64,000 nt of DNA from Rhodococcus ruber (GCF_027270735.1 NZ_JAPWIJ010000007.1:248001-312000); one strand, 5' to 3'; shown: positions 42,104 through 51,825, counted from the stretch's first letter. The notes: generated by a model from the sequence alone, not told the origin. Made by a program: numbers and translations.

Positions 42104-44863
42104 TCATGTCGTCGAGCCGTCGTCGGTGGACCGCGCAGCGGCCAGCTCCGCTCTCGAGCGAATGCCCATCTTGGCGTACACCCTGGTCAGGTGAAACTGA
42201 ACTGTCTTGACCGACAAAAACAATTCGGCGGCGACCTCGCGATTGGTCATCCCTGTGGCGACCAGGCTCGAGACGGCATCTTCCTGGGGGGTCAATGCAT
42301 CGTGAGCCCTGTCCTTCAGAACGGCGTGCACGCCACCGGCTTTGAGTTCTCTGTCGCACCGCCGCACGTACGTGGTGGCCCCCAATGCCAGGTAGCCTTC
42401 GCGCGCCGCACTGACGACGGCATCGGCCTCGCGTCGTTTCCCGGCTCTGCGCAGGGTCTGCCCGTAGGCGTAATTGACTCGGGCGCGGTCGTACATCAGG
42501 GGCAGCGGTGCCAACGAAGCCAGGGCATCCTCGAATGATGCTCGGGCAGAATCGAGATCACCCAGTGCGCCGTGCAGTCGGCCACGGGCACAAGCAAGGC
42601 GTGCGTGTGCGGAGCGATGACCACGATCGCGCACTCTGGCCTCGTGTGGAATCAGAAACTCGTCCGCCTCGTCGAGTCGACCCTCGACTATCAGCGCATT
42701 GGCGTACACATCGGGCCAGGCCCAGAAACCGGGTTCGGATACGTCGGCGTGAGCCCACTGCTCGGTCAACGGGGCAAGGGCGCGGAGGACCCCGGCATAG
42801 TCGGCCTGCGCCTCCGCGATGGCCGCACGACCGAGAGCCGTTGGCACCCTCATGATCTCGTAGTCGCGCGCGCCCGAATCACCGCGGTGTGCACTGGTTG
42901 CGGCGGCCACCCAGTCTCCGCGTAGTGCGTGGATCTGCGTCGCGGTCCACTGGAGCAGCGGAACGATCAATGCGGCACCGGAACTGTCGGCCAGGTCGGA
43001 ACCAGCTCCGACCAACCGAAGCGCCGCATCCCACTCCCCCGTGACGAAATAGGTGCGCGCCAACCAACCGTGAGCCCACAACGAAATTCGCGTCGAACCG
43101 CCGAGAAAGTCGGTCGGTGCTGCGGCTTCGAGCTCCGAGCGCGCGAGATCGATGTGGTCCGTTGCGAAGTGGAGCCAGCCTGCACCCATCTGCACACGTT
43201 GTCCGACGGCCCCGGTACTGGCGTGACCCCACAGATCTCGATAGCTGCTCAGTGCCTCGTCGACACGGCCGGTGCCCGCCAGACCGAGACCCCGAATGGA
43301 CTGCGCCTCCACTGCGGTTGCGTGGTCGGCACCGACGAGTTCGACGGCGCGATCGGCCCACAGCACGAGGTTGGCACCGTCGCAGCGCGCCAGATTGTGC
43401 AGTACCTGCCGATGACAGATCACGGCAGCGACCTCGGGGTCGTGCCGCGTCCGTACCAGCTGCCATGCCCGAGTGAGTCGAGCTTCGGCCTCGTTGGGGC
43501 GGCCGCGCAGGATGGCCAGATATCCGAGGACCGCATTGCGAGTCGGGGTCTCGCGCAGACTTTCGATCTCGGCAATGTAGTCCGAGGCCGTCCGCGTGTC
43601 CCCAGCGCCGATGAGGGCGTCCACTGCACGAACAAGCCGATCCTCACGCACATGCGGTTCCTGGGCCGACCGACTCGACAGAAGATACAGCCTTGCCGCA
43701 GTGGCCCATTCGCCGATTCCTGCACGTGACGCAGCGAGTACGTCCAAGCGGTCCGAGACCAGCGGATCGGGCAGTGGCGACGCATGAACCAGGTGCGCCA
43801 GCTGATCGGCCGGGTCGGCCTCGGCTGCGGCAGCGGCTCGATGCACCTGCGCGCGCTCGACGCGGCTCATCGTCGCGAGCACCGCGGCGCGAACCATTGG
43901 ATCGTCAACCTCGAGGATGGTCGCCGCGGAGCTGCGTCGAACGGTCACCAGTGCGAATTGTTCGGCGAGATCGACAGCAGGCCAGGGATCGGCGATGCCG
44001 GCGACCTCGCACACCGTGGTCAACGATCGGCCGTCTTCGAGAACGGTCACTGCCGAAACCAGACGCCGAGCCTCGTCGGTGCAGAGAGCGAGAGTGGTCC
44101 GAACGTCTGCCTCGACGAAGGCGGGCGCAGGTAGGTCGGGGCGAACGCCCTTCCAGGTCTCGCGCGGCACCTCGTCCAGCAGCGCCAAGGCGTGTCGAGG
44201 ACGCCCACCGGTGTGACGCGCCAGGTGCGCAGCCGAGGACGGTGACAGGATGATCCCACGACGTGCGGCGAGTTCGGCAACCGCCGACACCGTCAGCGCC
44301 GATACCGTCAACGACAGGTCGGCAGCGCGATCGAGAACCCGATGCGACTCGATAGAGCCGTCGGGCAACGGCTTTCGAGTACACAAGACGGTGAGTCTCG
44401 CGGATCGATGGTGCCGAACGGCCGAGGCGAGTGCGCGGAGCGAGTCCGGGTCGCAGTCGTGCGCGTCGTCGATCAGCAGGATCGTCACGCCGTCCGTCGA
44501 CAACGCGTCGGCGATGCGGTGTCCCCACTCGACCGGGTTCGTCCCATCGATCCGGACTCCCGGGACGAGTTGCATGACGAGGCCGAACGGCACCTGCGTT
44601 TCCCACGGCACCGCACCTAAGCGGCGCACCACCGTGCGCTCCCCCTCGCTGCCGACCGTCCGTTCGACTTCACGCAGAATCGACGATGCGCCGATGCCTG
44701 CCGGGCCGGTCAGCACCACGAAAGCCGACGTCGTCGCCGAGGCTTCGACCGCCCGAATCAGGACATCCAGCAGTTCACCGCGGCCGATCAACGGTGAAGG
44801 GGACATGACGTCACCGTATCCGCGGCGCCCGAGTGCGTCCGGCGATCGAACCAACACAGTCAT
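42104..44863 (-). CDS. benR: LuxR-type (LAL) regulator of benzoate genes, BenR-like
   Basis: A 919-residue large ATP-binding LuxR regulator. The N-terminal NTPase part has GPAGIGASS near residue 53, where the Walker A lysine is an alanine (59), and the Walker B ILLIDDAH near 128. A long helical repeat region (about 400-820) follows. The DNA-binding domain at the end carries LTPQEDAVSSLVATGMTNRE and SVKTVQFHLTRVYAKMGI. The corynebacterial benzoate activator is of this kind, and the gene is the last of the ben unit, 3 bases after the BenC-FCD-BenD gene. It probably activates benABCD and benKE when benzoate is present. Confidence 0.87.
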   Translation of the reverse strand: MTVLVRSPDALGRRGYGDVMSPSPLIGRGELLDVLIRAVEASATTSAFVVLTGPAGIGASSILREVERTVGSEGERTVVRRLGAVPWETQVPFGLVMQLVPGVRIDGTNPVEWGHRIADALSTDGVTILLIDDAHDCDPDSLRALASAVRHHRSARLTVLCTRKPLPDGSIESHRVLDRAADLSLTVSALTVSAVAELAARRGIILSPSSAAHLARHTGGRPRHALALLDEVPRETWKGVRPDLPAPAFVEADVRTTLALCTDEARRLVSAVTVLEDGRSLTTVCEVAGIADPWPAVDLAEQFALVTVRRSSAATILEVDDPMVRAAVLATMSRVERAQVHRAAAAAEADPADQLAHLVHASPLPDPLVSDRLDVLAASRAGIGEWATAARLYLLSSRSAQEPHVREDRLVRAVDALIGAGDTRTASDYIAEIESLRETPTRNAVLGYLAILRGRPNEAEARLTRAWQLVRTRHDPEVAAVICHRQVLHNLARCDGANLVLWADRAVELVGADHATAVEAQSIRGLGLAGTGRVDEALSSYRDLWGHASTGAVGQRVQMGAGWLHFATDHIDLARSELEAAAPTDFLGGSTRISLWAHGWLARTYFVTGEWDAALRLVGAGSDLADSSGAALIVPLLQWTATQIHALRGDWVAAATSAHRGDSGARDYEIMRVPTALGRAAIAEAQADYAGVLRALAPLTEQWAHADVSEPGFWAWPDVYANALIVEGRLDEADEFLIPHEARVRDRGHRSAHARLACARGRLHGALGDLDSARASFEDALASLAPLPLMYDRARVNYAYGQTLRRAGKRREADAVVSAAREGYLALGATTYVRRCDRELKAGGVHAVLKDRAHDALTPQEDAVSSLVATGMTNREVAAELFLSVKTVQFHLTRVYAKMGIRSRAELAAARSTDDGSTT

Positions 44864-44866
44864 GAC

Positions 44867-47587
44867 TCAGCCCGGGTCGCCGCCGGCCACCGGGAGCACG
44901 GTGCCGGTGATGTACGACGCCTCGTCGGAGGCGAGGAAGCAGATCGCCGCAGCTTGCTCGTCGAGTGTTCCGTAGCGTTTGAGCAACGAGGAGTCCACGG
45001 TCTGGTCGACGATGGCCTGGTACCAGTCCTTTTCCTGCCCTGTCGAGGGTGCGGGCCCACGAGCAACGCGTCGCGGCGGGGCGTCGGTACCACCGGGGGC
45101 CGTGGCAACCACTCGAACACCGTGCGGCGCTGCCTCGAGGGCCAAAGTCGCAGTGATGGCGTTGACGCCGCCCTTCGCTGCTGCGTAGGGGACCCGGTGG
45201 ATGCCGCGGGTGGCGACCGAGGAGACGTTGACGATGGTGCCGGCACCGCGTTCGATCATGTGTGGGATCACGGCTCTGCAGGACCACAGGGTCGGGAACA
45301 GCGACCGGGAGATTTCCTTCTCGATCTGTTCGGGCGGGTACTCGGCGTACGGTTTGGCCCAGATGGTGCCGCCGACGACGTGAATGGACACGTCGACGCG
45401 TCCGTGCGCGGTCAGTGCGGCGTCCACCGCGGATGACGCGCCCTCCCAGGTTTCGAGGTCGGCGATCACGGGAGTGGCCTCGACATCGTCTTGCCGAAAT
45501 TCCTCGGTGAGAGATTCGACCAACTCGGACCGGTCGGCCAGAATCAAGGATCCGCCTTCGGCTCCGATTCGCCGGGCTACGAATTCGCCGATGCCCTGGG
45601 CTGCGCCGGTGATCAGCACGACCTTGCCTGCGAATCGACCCGGGCTGACGAACTTGGGTCTCTTGTTCGTCCGGGATTCGTGCATGGCACGTTTCATCGT
45701 CGCTTTCGAGCGGTCGGCGTGATCGGCGATCAGCGTTCGTGCGCGCTCACGGTCCCCGGCCTCGAACGCGTCGACGATGTCGAGGTGATCCTGGGCGCAG
45801 AGCGGATCGCACCAGGTCGCGTTGCGCAACACCTCCTCCATCGCGGCCTTGACGCCGAGAGCCCGATAGGCCTGCAGCAGATGCTCGTTGCCCGTCTGGG
45901 TGAAGAGGTAGTCGTGAAAGGCGGCATTTGTCTCGGTGTACGCGGCGGCATCGACGAACCGATCACCGTCGACATAGCGCGTGGTGGTCTCGGCCAACAG
46001 CCGGTATCCGGAGATTTGCTGCGAGGACAGTCGGCCGATCACGAGTTCGAGGGCACCGAGTTCGAGGGCACGCCTGGCCTCGAACACCGCGTCCGACTCG
46101 TGCACCGATGGATGCTCCTCGCCGATCTCGTACCCCGAACTCGAAGTAGACACCGGGACAGGTTCCGGTCTGCGCGCGACGAGAGGCTCGATATCTCGCG
46201 ACGGCCAGATGCGCTGCGCTGCAACGGAGTGTGCCTCCGGTGTCAGGACCAGGTCTGAGCTCTCGTCCAACCCGCCCTGGTCGGCCGTCGAGCCGGCCAC
46301 GGCGACGCGCTGACTTGCGATCGCGCGCATGGTTGCCACCTCGTCGGACGCCGAGAAGCCCGTGTTCCGCTTGTGCAGAGGTTCCCTTACGCGACTGCCG
46401 AACACCGCTCGTCCGAAGATGCTCCTGCCATCGAGAGCGGGTTCGAGGTCGGCCGATGCCGCAGGTACGACGTCGGCATCGGCTGTGGTGACTGCCGCGT
46501 CGATGGTCGATATCCGGTCGTTGTTCGCCAGAACCTCTGTCGCAGCATCGGTGTCGTCGTCGAGACTCTCCTTCGCAGCAGCCGAGGACGGCGCGAACTT
46601 TTCGTAGTAGAAGCCTGTCGGTTCGATGCCGGCCTCGGTGAAATGGGTTCGGACGGACTCGACCATGGGAGGCGGACCGCACAGGTAGACCGCGACGTCG
46701 CCGCCATTGAGGTGTGTGTCGTTCAACAGCGCAGTGACGTATCCCTTGTTCGCAGCGGTGGTCGTAGGGTCCGAAACACAGTGATCCCACGTGAATGCGT
46801 CCATTGTCGAGGCCAAGAGAGCGAGCTCGTCCAGCTGGACGACGTCGTCGTCGGTGCTGGCGCCGTACACGAGATGCACGGAACGAGTGCTCGATTCGGC
46901 CGCCATGGTGCGCAGAATCGACAGGATGGGAGCCAATCCGGTTCCACCGGCCAGCAGCAACGCAGGTCGCTGGGCCTCGCGCAGAAAGAAACTGCCGTGG
47001 GGGCCGGTGAACGAGATCTTGTCGCCCACGGTCGCCGTGTCGCTCAGGTAGGTGGACATCAGTCCGCCCGGGGTGAGCTTGACCAGGAATTCCAGTTCGT
47101 CCGATCCGGAGACGCAGCTGAAGGAATATGACCTCGTCTCGTCGGAACCGGGAACGGTGATGTTGACGTACTGGCCTGGAAGAAAGGCGAGCGTGCCACC
47201 TGCCGGTGCCTCGACGGCGAGCCTGACCGTCGTGGCAGAGAGTTTCTCCACGGCGGTCACGACCGTGTCATGCTTCGCCGCTTGGGTTTTCGCCACCGCC
47301 GAGGTGCTGGCGATCTGCAGCACCAGATCGGAAGTGGGCTTCATGCTGCACGGCAGACAGTAGCCCTCGTCCGATTCCGACTGCGAGAGCGCGTCGTCGA
47401 GGTAGGTACCGCCGTCGTACTCACCCGATTCGCACAGGGCCTTGCAGGTGCCGCACGCACCGTCCCGGCAGTCGAGAGGAATGTTGATCCGCGATCGGTA
47501 GGCGGCGTCGGCGACGGTCTGTTCGTCCTCGCAGGTGATGAAGCGGGTGACGCCGTCCTCGAAGGACAGTGCGACGGAATGACTCAC
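44867..47587 (-). CDS. benCD: BenC-FCD-BenD fusion: benzoate dioxygenase reductase, FCD domain and cis-diol dehydrogenase
   Basis: A 906-residue polypeptide. Residues 1-335 are BenC, which passes electrons from NADH to BenAB: 2Fe-2S cysteines 40, 45, 48 and 80, FAD motif RSYSFS (152-157), NAD motif GGTGLAP (214-220) and CGPPPM. Residues 340-490 are a flexible acidic linker. Residues 500-635 match an FCD ligand-binding domain as found in GntR regulators, with the metal-site pattern Asn554, His558, His601 and His623. Residues 650-906 are BenD, an SDR that makes catechol from the benzoate cis-diol (TGAAQGIG near 660, Tyr801 and Lys805). There is no internal stop or frame shift. It sits between benB and benR. 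Confidence 0.92.
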   Translation of the reverse strand: MSHSVALSFEDGVTRFITCEDEQTVADAAYRSRINIPLDCRDGACGTCKALCESGEYDGGTYLDDALSQSESDEGYCLPCSMKPTSDLVLQIASTSAVAKTQAAKHDTVVTAVEKLSATTVRLAVEAPAGGTLAFLPGQYVNITVPGSDETRSYSFSCVSGSDELEFLVKLTPGGLMSTYLSDTATVGDKISFTGPHGSFFLREAQRPALLLAGGTGLAPILSILRTMAAESSTRSVHLVYGASTDDDVVQLDELALLASTMDAFTWDHCVSDPTTTAANKGYVTALLNDTHLNGGDVAVYLCGPPPMVESVRTHFTEAGIEPTGFYYEKFAPSSAAAKESLDDDTDAATEVLANNDRISTIDAAVTTADADVVPAASADLEPALDGRSIFGRAVFGSRVREPLHKRNTGFSASDEVATMRAIASQRVAVAGSTADQGGLDESSDLVLTPEAHSVAAQRIWPSRDIEPLVARRPEPVPVSTSSSGYEIGEEHPSVHESDAVFEARRALELGALELVIGRLSSQQISGYRLLAETTTRYVDGDRFVDAAAYTETNAAFHDYLFTQTGNEHLLQAYRALGVKAAMEEVLRNATWCDPLCAQDHLDIVDAFEAGDRERARTLIADHADRSKATMKRAMHESRTNKRPKFVSPGRFAGKVVLITGAAQGIGEFVARRIGAEGGSLILADRSELVESLTEEFRQDDVEATPVIADLETWEGASSAVDAALTAHGRVDVSIHVVGGTIWAKPYAEYPPEQIEKEISRSLFPTLWSCRAVIPHMIERGAGTIVNVSSVATRGIHRVPYAAAKGGVNAITATLALEAAPHGVRVVATAPGGTDAPPRRVARGPAPSTGQEKDWYQAIVDQTVDSSLLKRYGTLDEQAAAICFLASDEASYITGTVLPVAGGDPG

Positions 47588-47618
47588 GATGGAACTCCTC
47601 GGGATTACGGCAGGTCGA

Positions 47619-48158
47619 TCAGAAGTGATAGATGTCGACCACGTGATGGATGTAGTCGTTCTTCAGCACCACGGTCTTGCGTCGAATGAGCGGCGAGTCG
47701 CCGGAGAAGTCGATCGTGTAGAACGAGGTTCCGTAGTACGGATCGATGGTCTTGTAGCGAAAATACATGGTGTGCCAGTTGAATCGGACGTCGACGATAT
47801 CTCCCCGACGCTCGATGACCTCGACGTTGCTGATGTTGTGACTGGTCCGCGGTTCGGGTATTGATGTGGCACTGGAACGTTCGGTCCGGATGCGGAAAAC
47901 GCGGTCTTCCAGGCCACCCTTGTTCTCGTAGTAGATCAGCGAGATGTCGGTCTGGGGATCTTCGGTGAGCAAGTCGTTGTCGTCCCAGCAGGGCATCCAG
48001 TATTCGACGTCGTCCGCGTAGCAGGTGAGCCACTTCTCGAACTCGCGATCGTCGAGGTAGCGCGCTTCGCGGTAGAGGAACTGCTCGATGGATGACTGGG
48101 TGATCAGGCGAGACGGGCCGGTCTGCTGGCTATCGGTGTTGTCGACGGTCGCAGTCAT
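47619..48158 (-). CDS. benB: Benzoate 1,2-dioxygenase small (beta) subunit
   Basis: A 179-residue NTF2-like subunit of the ring-hydroxylating dioxygenase. The family patterns QFLYREARYLDDREFEKWL and DDVEYWMPCWDDND near residue 50, and the closing VVLKNDYIHHVVDIYHF, are typical of benzoate and toluate enzymes. It packs with BenA as an alpha3beta3 oligomer and does not hold a metal. The ATG is one base past the benA stop and after AGGAGG, so the genes are closely coupled. benCD follows 31 bases downstream. Confidence 0.95.
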   Translation of the reverse strand: MTATVDNTDSQQTGPSRLITQSSIEQFLYREARYLDDREFEKWLTCYADDVEYWMPCWDDNDLLTEDPQTDISLIYYENKGGLEDRVFRIRTERSSATSIPEPRTSHNISNVEVIERRGDIVDVRFNWHTMYFRYKTIDPYYGTSFYTIDFSGDSPLIRRKTVVLKNDYIHHVVDIYHF

Positions 48159-48159
48159 G

Positions 48160-49545
48160 TCAGACCTCCTGTGCTGCAGCGGGTGCGGAGTCGACTGCGC
48201 GCTGCTTGTCGAGGGCAGCGAGCAGTGTCTTGCGCCAGTAGCCGTGTTGGACGGGGAACAGGCCCTCGTCTTCGTTCTTGACGCCCGCCGAAATGACACC
48301 GGGCATATCGAGTGCCTCGGCCACCGGATCGGGTCCGGTGAGCCAGTGCTCCGCGCCACGGCTCATGTCGTTCCACGGAGCATTGGTCGCCTGGAACGTC
48401 AGCTGACACGAGCGGAACTCTTCCAGGTCGTCGGGTGTTGCCATGCCGGAGGCATTGAAGAAGTCCTCGTACTGCCGGATCCGATGTGCGCGAGCCTCTT
48501 TGCTCTCACCCTTGGGTGCGATGCAGTAGATGGTGACCTCGGTCTTGTTCGGCGCGATCGGCCGGAAGTGCCGGATCTGCGTGCTGAACTGATCCATCAG
48601 GTAGACGTTCGGGTAGAGGCACAGGTTGCGTGAACCCTTCACCATGAATTCGCCCTTGGCGTCGCCGAACTTCTCCTTGAGCGCGTCCATCTGGTCCCAC
48701 AGCGGGCGGTCCTGAGGGTTGGCCGCCCAGGTCCACAGACAGAGATGGCCGTTGGGGTACGACCAGTAACCGCCGCCGGACTTCCCCCAGCCCCCGGCGT
48801 CGAGTGCCTTGGTGGTGTTCTTGGATTCGCCGTTGTTTCGCCGCGAAGTGGTCGCGGCATAGTTCCAGTGCACGGCGCTGACGTGATAGCCGTCGGCCCC
48901 GTTCTCCGCCTGCACTTTCCAGTTTCCGTCGAAGGTGTACGACGAGGAGCCCCGCAAAACTTCGAGGCCGTCGGGTGACTGGTCGACGAGCATGTCGATG
49001 ACCTTCGTCGTGTCACCGAGATGCTCGGCGAGGGTCGAGACATCGTCGTTCAGGCTCGCGAAGAGGAAACCGCGGTAGCTGTCGAAGCGAGGGACCTTGG
49101 TGAGGTTGTGCGATCCGTCGACGTCGAATGTGTCGGGGTAGCCGGCACCGTCGGGATCCTTGACCTTGAGCAGCGTGCCGTCGTTTCGGAACGTCCAGCC
49201 GTGGAAGGGACAGGTGAGCGTGGTGCGGTTGTCCGTCTTGCGTCGGCACAGCATCGCACCGCGGTGGGCGCAAGCGTTGATGAGGCAATGCAGCTCGCCG
49301 TCCTTGTCACGGGTGATGACAACGGGCTGTCGACCCATGTGCACCGTGAAGTAATCGCCGTTGTTCGGGAGCTGACTTTCGTGGGCCAGGTAGATCCAAT
49401 TGCCCTCGAAGATGTGCTTCATCTCGAGCTCGAAGACCTCCTCGTCGGTGAAAATGCTGCGGTTGGCGCGGTAGATGCCCGCCGCGACATCGTCGATCAC
49501 CGCTCTGTCGATCGTGTTCTGCACGTGATCCAGCATGTCGGTCAT
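48160..49545 (-). CDS. benA: Benzoate 1,2-dioxygenase large (alpha) subunit
   Basis: A 461-residue Rieske oxygenase that converts benzoate, O2 and NADH to the benzoate cis-1,2-dihydrodiol. The Rieske cluster ligands are CAHRGAMLC and TCPFHGW (CxH, 17 residues, CxxH), and the mononuclear iron histidines lie in [10 protein letters not shown] near residue 225. Length and domain order fit the benzoate/toluate class. It heads the benA-benB-benCD-benR unit. The 22-bp element is 62 bases upstream of its ATG, in the spacer shared with catR. Confidence 0.96.
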   Translation of the reverse strand: MTDMLDHVQNTIDRAVIDDVAAGIYRANRSIFTDEEVFELEMKHIFEGNWIYLAHESQLPNNGDYFTVHMGRQPVVITRDKDGELHCLINACAHRGAMLCRRKTDNRTTLTCPFHGWTFRNDGTLLKVKDPDGAGYPDTFDVDGSHNLTKVPRFDSYRGFLFASLNDDVSTLAEHLGDTTKVIDMLVDQSPDGLEVLRGSSSYTFDGNWKVQAENGADGYHVSAVHWNYAATTSRRNNGESKNTTKALDAGGWGKSGGGYWSYPNGHLCLWTWAANPQDRPLWDQMDALKEKFGDAKGEFMVKGSRNLCLYPNVYLMDQFSTQIRHFRPIAPNKTEVTIYCIAPKGESKEARAHRIRQYEDFFNASGMATPDDLEEFRSCQLTFQATNAPWNDMSRGAEHWLTGPDPVAEALDMPGVISAGVKNEDEGLFPVQHGYWRKTLLAALDKQRAVDSAPAAAQEV

Positions 49546-49606
49546 ATCGGGTTCCTCCAGGCGCTTCGAGTTCGATTAGAAGCGACTGTGTCAGGGAGTG
49601 GCCGTC

Positions 49607-49628
49607 GTCACACCAGGGCTTTGCCTAG
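49607..49628. promoter_or_regulatory. Candidate BenR operator upstream of benA
   Basis: Identical over 22 bases to 42045-42066 before benK. On the benA strand it reads CTAGGCAAAGCCCTGG followed by TGTGAC, an imperfect dyad (CTAGG and CCTGG around six bases). It lies 62 bases from the benA ATG, a suitable distance for an activator site. Confidence 0.7.
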
Positions 49629-49644
49629 GCCTAACCTGGATGGC

Positions 49645-49669
49645 GATTGATCGCTGTTGCTTATCAATC
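49645..49669. promoter_or_regulatory. Candidate CatR operator
   Basis: GATTGAT and ATCAATC form a perfect 7-bp inverted repeat with an 11-base spacer, containing the T-N11-A core used by LysR regulators. It lies about 85-110 bases upstream of the catR ATG, in the benA/catR spacer. Confidence 0.6.
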
Positions 49670-49685
49670 AACTCTAAATAGGTCT

Positions 49686-49714
49686 TTGTCAACGATGGAT
49701 TCGATCCCTATTGT
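49686..49714 (+). promoter_or_regulatory. Candidate promoter of catRBAC
   Basis: TTGTCA at 49686-49691 and TATTGT at 49709-49714 are separated by 17 bases; transcription would start about 30 bases before the catR ATG. The candidate CatR palindrome is just upstream. Confidence 0.5.
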
Positions 49715-49752
49715 GGTCAGGGTCACCCCACCACACGCAGAGAGACTCGGTC

Positions 49753-50682
49753 ATGGAACTTCGGCACCTCTACCACTTCGTGGCCGTGGCCGAGACTCGG
49801 CACTTCGGGCAAGCCGCTACGCGGCTGCACCTGGCTCAGCCGGCGCTGTCGCAATCGGTTCGCCAGTTGGAGGCCGAGCTGGGTGTGACGCTGCTGGCCA
49901 GAACGACCCGTCAGGTGAGCCTGACTCCGGCGGGCGAGTTCTTCTATCGAGAGACGCTTCGTAACCTGGACAATCTCGAGCAGAGTGCGCGAGGAGTACG
50001 ACGGATCGCCGACGGTCGATACGGTTTGGTACGCATCGGCTTCACCGGTACTGCGGCCTTCGATCAACTGCCTCCGATAGCGCGTGCGATCAAGCAGAGA
50101 CTGCCCGGTATCGCGCTGGAGATCCACGGTGACCTACTCACCCCTGCTCAGGTAGACGGTCTCCGCTCGGAACATCTGGACGTTGCAGTACTGCGGCCGC
50201 CAGTTGCGGGTGACGATCTGGTGCTGCGGAAGATCACCACCGAATCGTTGGTGCTCGCACTACCCGTCGATCACCGGTTCTCCACCGAACCGGCGCTCGA
50301 CGTCGCCGACCTCGCGTACGAGGACTTCGTCATGTACGCCGACACGCATTCGGTGGTCAACGAAGCTGTGGTGACGAGCGCTCGCGCCGCGGGCTTCAGC
50401 CCGAGGCGTGAGCACGAGGCCCCGGACACCTCGGTGCTGCTGGCACTCGTGGCAGCCGGACTGGGCGTTGCGTTGGTTCCCGAATCAGTGCGTGCTCTGC
50501 AGTTGAACGGCGTCGTGTTCCGCGATATCGCCGGCGCGAGCACCATCGATCTGGCGTTGGCCTGGTGCCGAGACCGGCCCTCGGCCCTCGTCGATGCCCT
50601 TGTCGGTGCCCTCGAGGACGCGGGCGTGCTCCCTCGACTCGAACCATCCGTACCGTCTGCACAGCCGAAGGGCATATCATGA
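49753..50682 (+). CDS. catR: LysR-type regulator of catechol genes (CatR-like)
   Basis: A 309-residue LysR regulator. The HTH at 1-60 is classical (MELRHLYHFVAVAETRHFGQ, then LHLAQPALSQSVRQLE). The effector domain at about 90-300 would bind a pathway intermediate, typically cis,cis-muconate, as known for CatR. It overlaps catB by four bases (ATGA) and is transcribed in the same direction, whereas LysR regulators usually face away from their target. The upstream spacer has the candidate operator. Confidence 0.88.
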   Translation: MELRHLYHFVAVAETRHFGQAATRLHLAQPALSQSVRQLEAELGVTLLARTTRQVSLTPAGEFFYRETLRNLDNLEQSARGVRRIADGRYGLVRIGFTGTAAFDQLPPIARAIKQRLPGIALEIHGDLLTPAQVDGLRSEHLDVAVLRPPVAGDDLVLRKITTESLVLALPVDHRFSTEPALDVADLAYEDFVMYADTHSVVNEAVVTSARAAGFSPRREHEAPDTSVLLALVAAGLGVALVPESVRALQLNGVVFRDIAGASTIDLALAWCRDRPSALVDALVGALEDAGVLPRLEPSVPSAQPKGIS

Positions 50683-51782
50683 AAATCGTTGCAGTCGAGG
50701 CGATCCCCTACTCGATCCCGTACCGCAAGCCGCTGAAGTTCGCCAGCGGCGAGGTCAGCGCGGCCGAGCACGTACTCGTTCGGGTACATACCGACGACGG
50801 CGTCGTCGGTATCGCGGATGCTCCACCCCGACCCTTCACGTACGGCGAGACCCAGCGCGGAGTGGCCGCGGTGATCGAGACTTTGTTCGCCCCCGCGATC
50901 GTCGGCCTCACCCTCGTCGAGCGCGAGGTGGTACACGCGAAACTTGCTCGCACCGTGGGCAATCCGGTTGCCAAGTCCGCCGTCGACATGGCAATCTGGG
51001 ACGCCCTCGGGCAGACTCTGGACCTACCGGTCACCGAACTTCTCGGCGGCTACACCGACCGGATGCGAGTGAGCCACATGCTCGGGTTCGATACCCCGGC
51101 AGCGATGGTCGACGAAGCAACCAGGATGCGAGAGACGTACGGAATCGAGGTCTTCAAGGTCAAGGTCGGGCGTCGGCCCGTCGATCTCGACACAGCAGTC
51201 GTACGCGCTCTCCGAGAAGGACTGGGCGAGGGCGTCGAACTCTACGTGGACGGCAATCGAGGCTGGACCGCCGCCGAATCGGCGCGCGCGATGAAAGAAA
51301 TGTCCGACCTCGGATTGACTCTCGCAGAGGAACTGTGCCCAGCCGACGACGTTCTCGGCCGCCGTTGGCTCGTCCAGCAACTCGACATCCCCTTCGTGGC
51401 AGACGAATCCGCGACCACCCCGGCCGAGGTCACCCGCGAGATTCTCGGTGGATCCGCAACCGCGGTGAGCATCAAGACCGCGCGCACTGGATTCACGACG
51501 TCGCAGCGAACGCACCATCTGTGTGAGGGCCTCGGCGTCGACGTGGTGATGGGGAACCAAATCGACGGACAGCTCGGCACGGCCTGCACCGTTGCCTTCG
51601 GCGCGGCGTTCGACCTGACGTCGCGTCGAGCAGGCGAGCTGTCCAACTTCCTCGACATGAGCGACGACCTGCTCACCGAGAGCCTCGAGATCCGGGACGG
51701 CACGCTCAGCGTCTTACCCGGCTCAGGACTCGGCGTTCGCATCGATCCGGACAAACTCGCGAGATACCGCACCGATCAATAA
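50679..51782 (+). CDS. catB: Muconate cycloisomerase
   Basis: A 367-residue enolase-superfamily enzyme that converts cis,cis-muconate to muconolactone. The second-domain lysine is in FKVKVG near residue 165, the first metal ligand in YVDGNRGW near 190, and further ligands are in AEELC and VADES; the opposite base is the Lys in SIKTARTG. Length is typical. Its ATG overlaps the catR stop. It precedes catA in the order catR-catB-catA-catC. Confidence 0.95.
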   Translation: MKIVAVEAIPYSIPYRKPLKFASGEVSAAEHVLVRVHTDDGVVGIADAPPRPFTYGETQRGVAAVIETLFAPAIVGLTLVEREVVHAKLARTVGNPVAKSAVDMAIWDALGQTLDLPVTELLGGYTDRMRVSHMLGFDTPAAMVDEATRMRETYGIEVFKVKVGRRPVDLDTAVVRALREGLGEGVELYVDGNRGWTAAESARAMKEMSDLGLTLAEELCPADDVLGRRWLVQQLDIPFVADESATTPAEVTREILGGSATAVSIKTARTGFTTSQRTHHLCEGLGVDVVMGNQIDGQLGTACTVAFGAAFDLTSRRAGELSNFLDMSDDLLTESLEIRDGTLSVLPGSGLGVRIDPDKLARYRTDQ

Positions 51783-51825
51783 TTTTCACTCCCCCACCGC
51801 GCGCCCTCAACACAAGGAGTTCACC

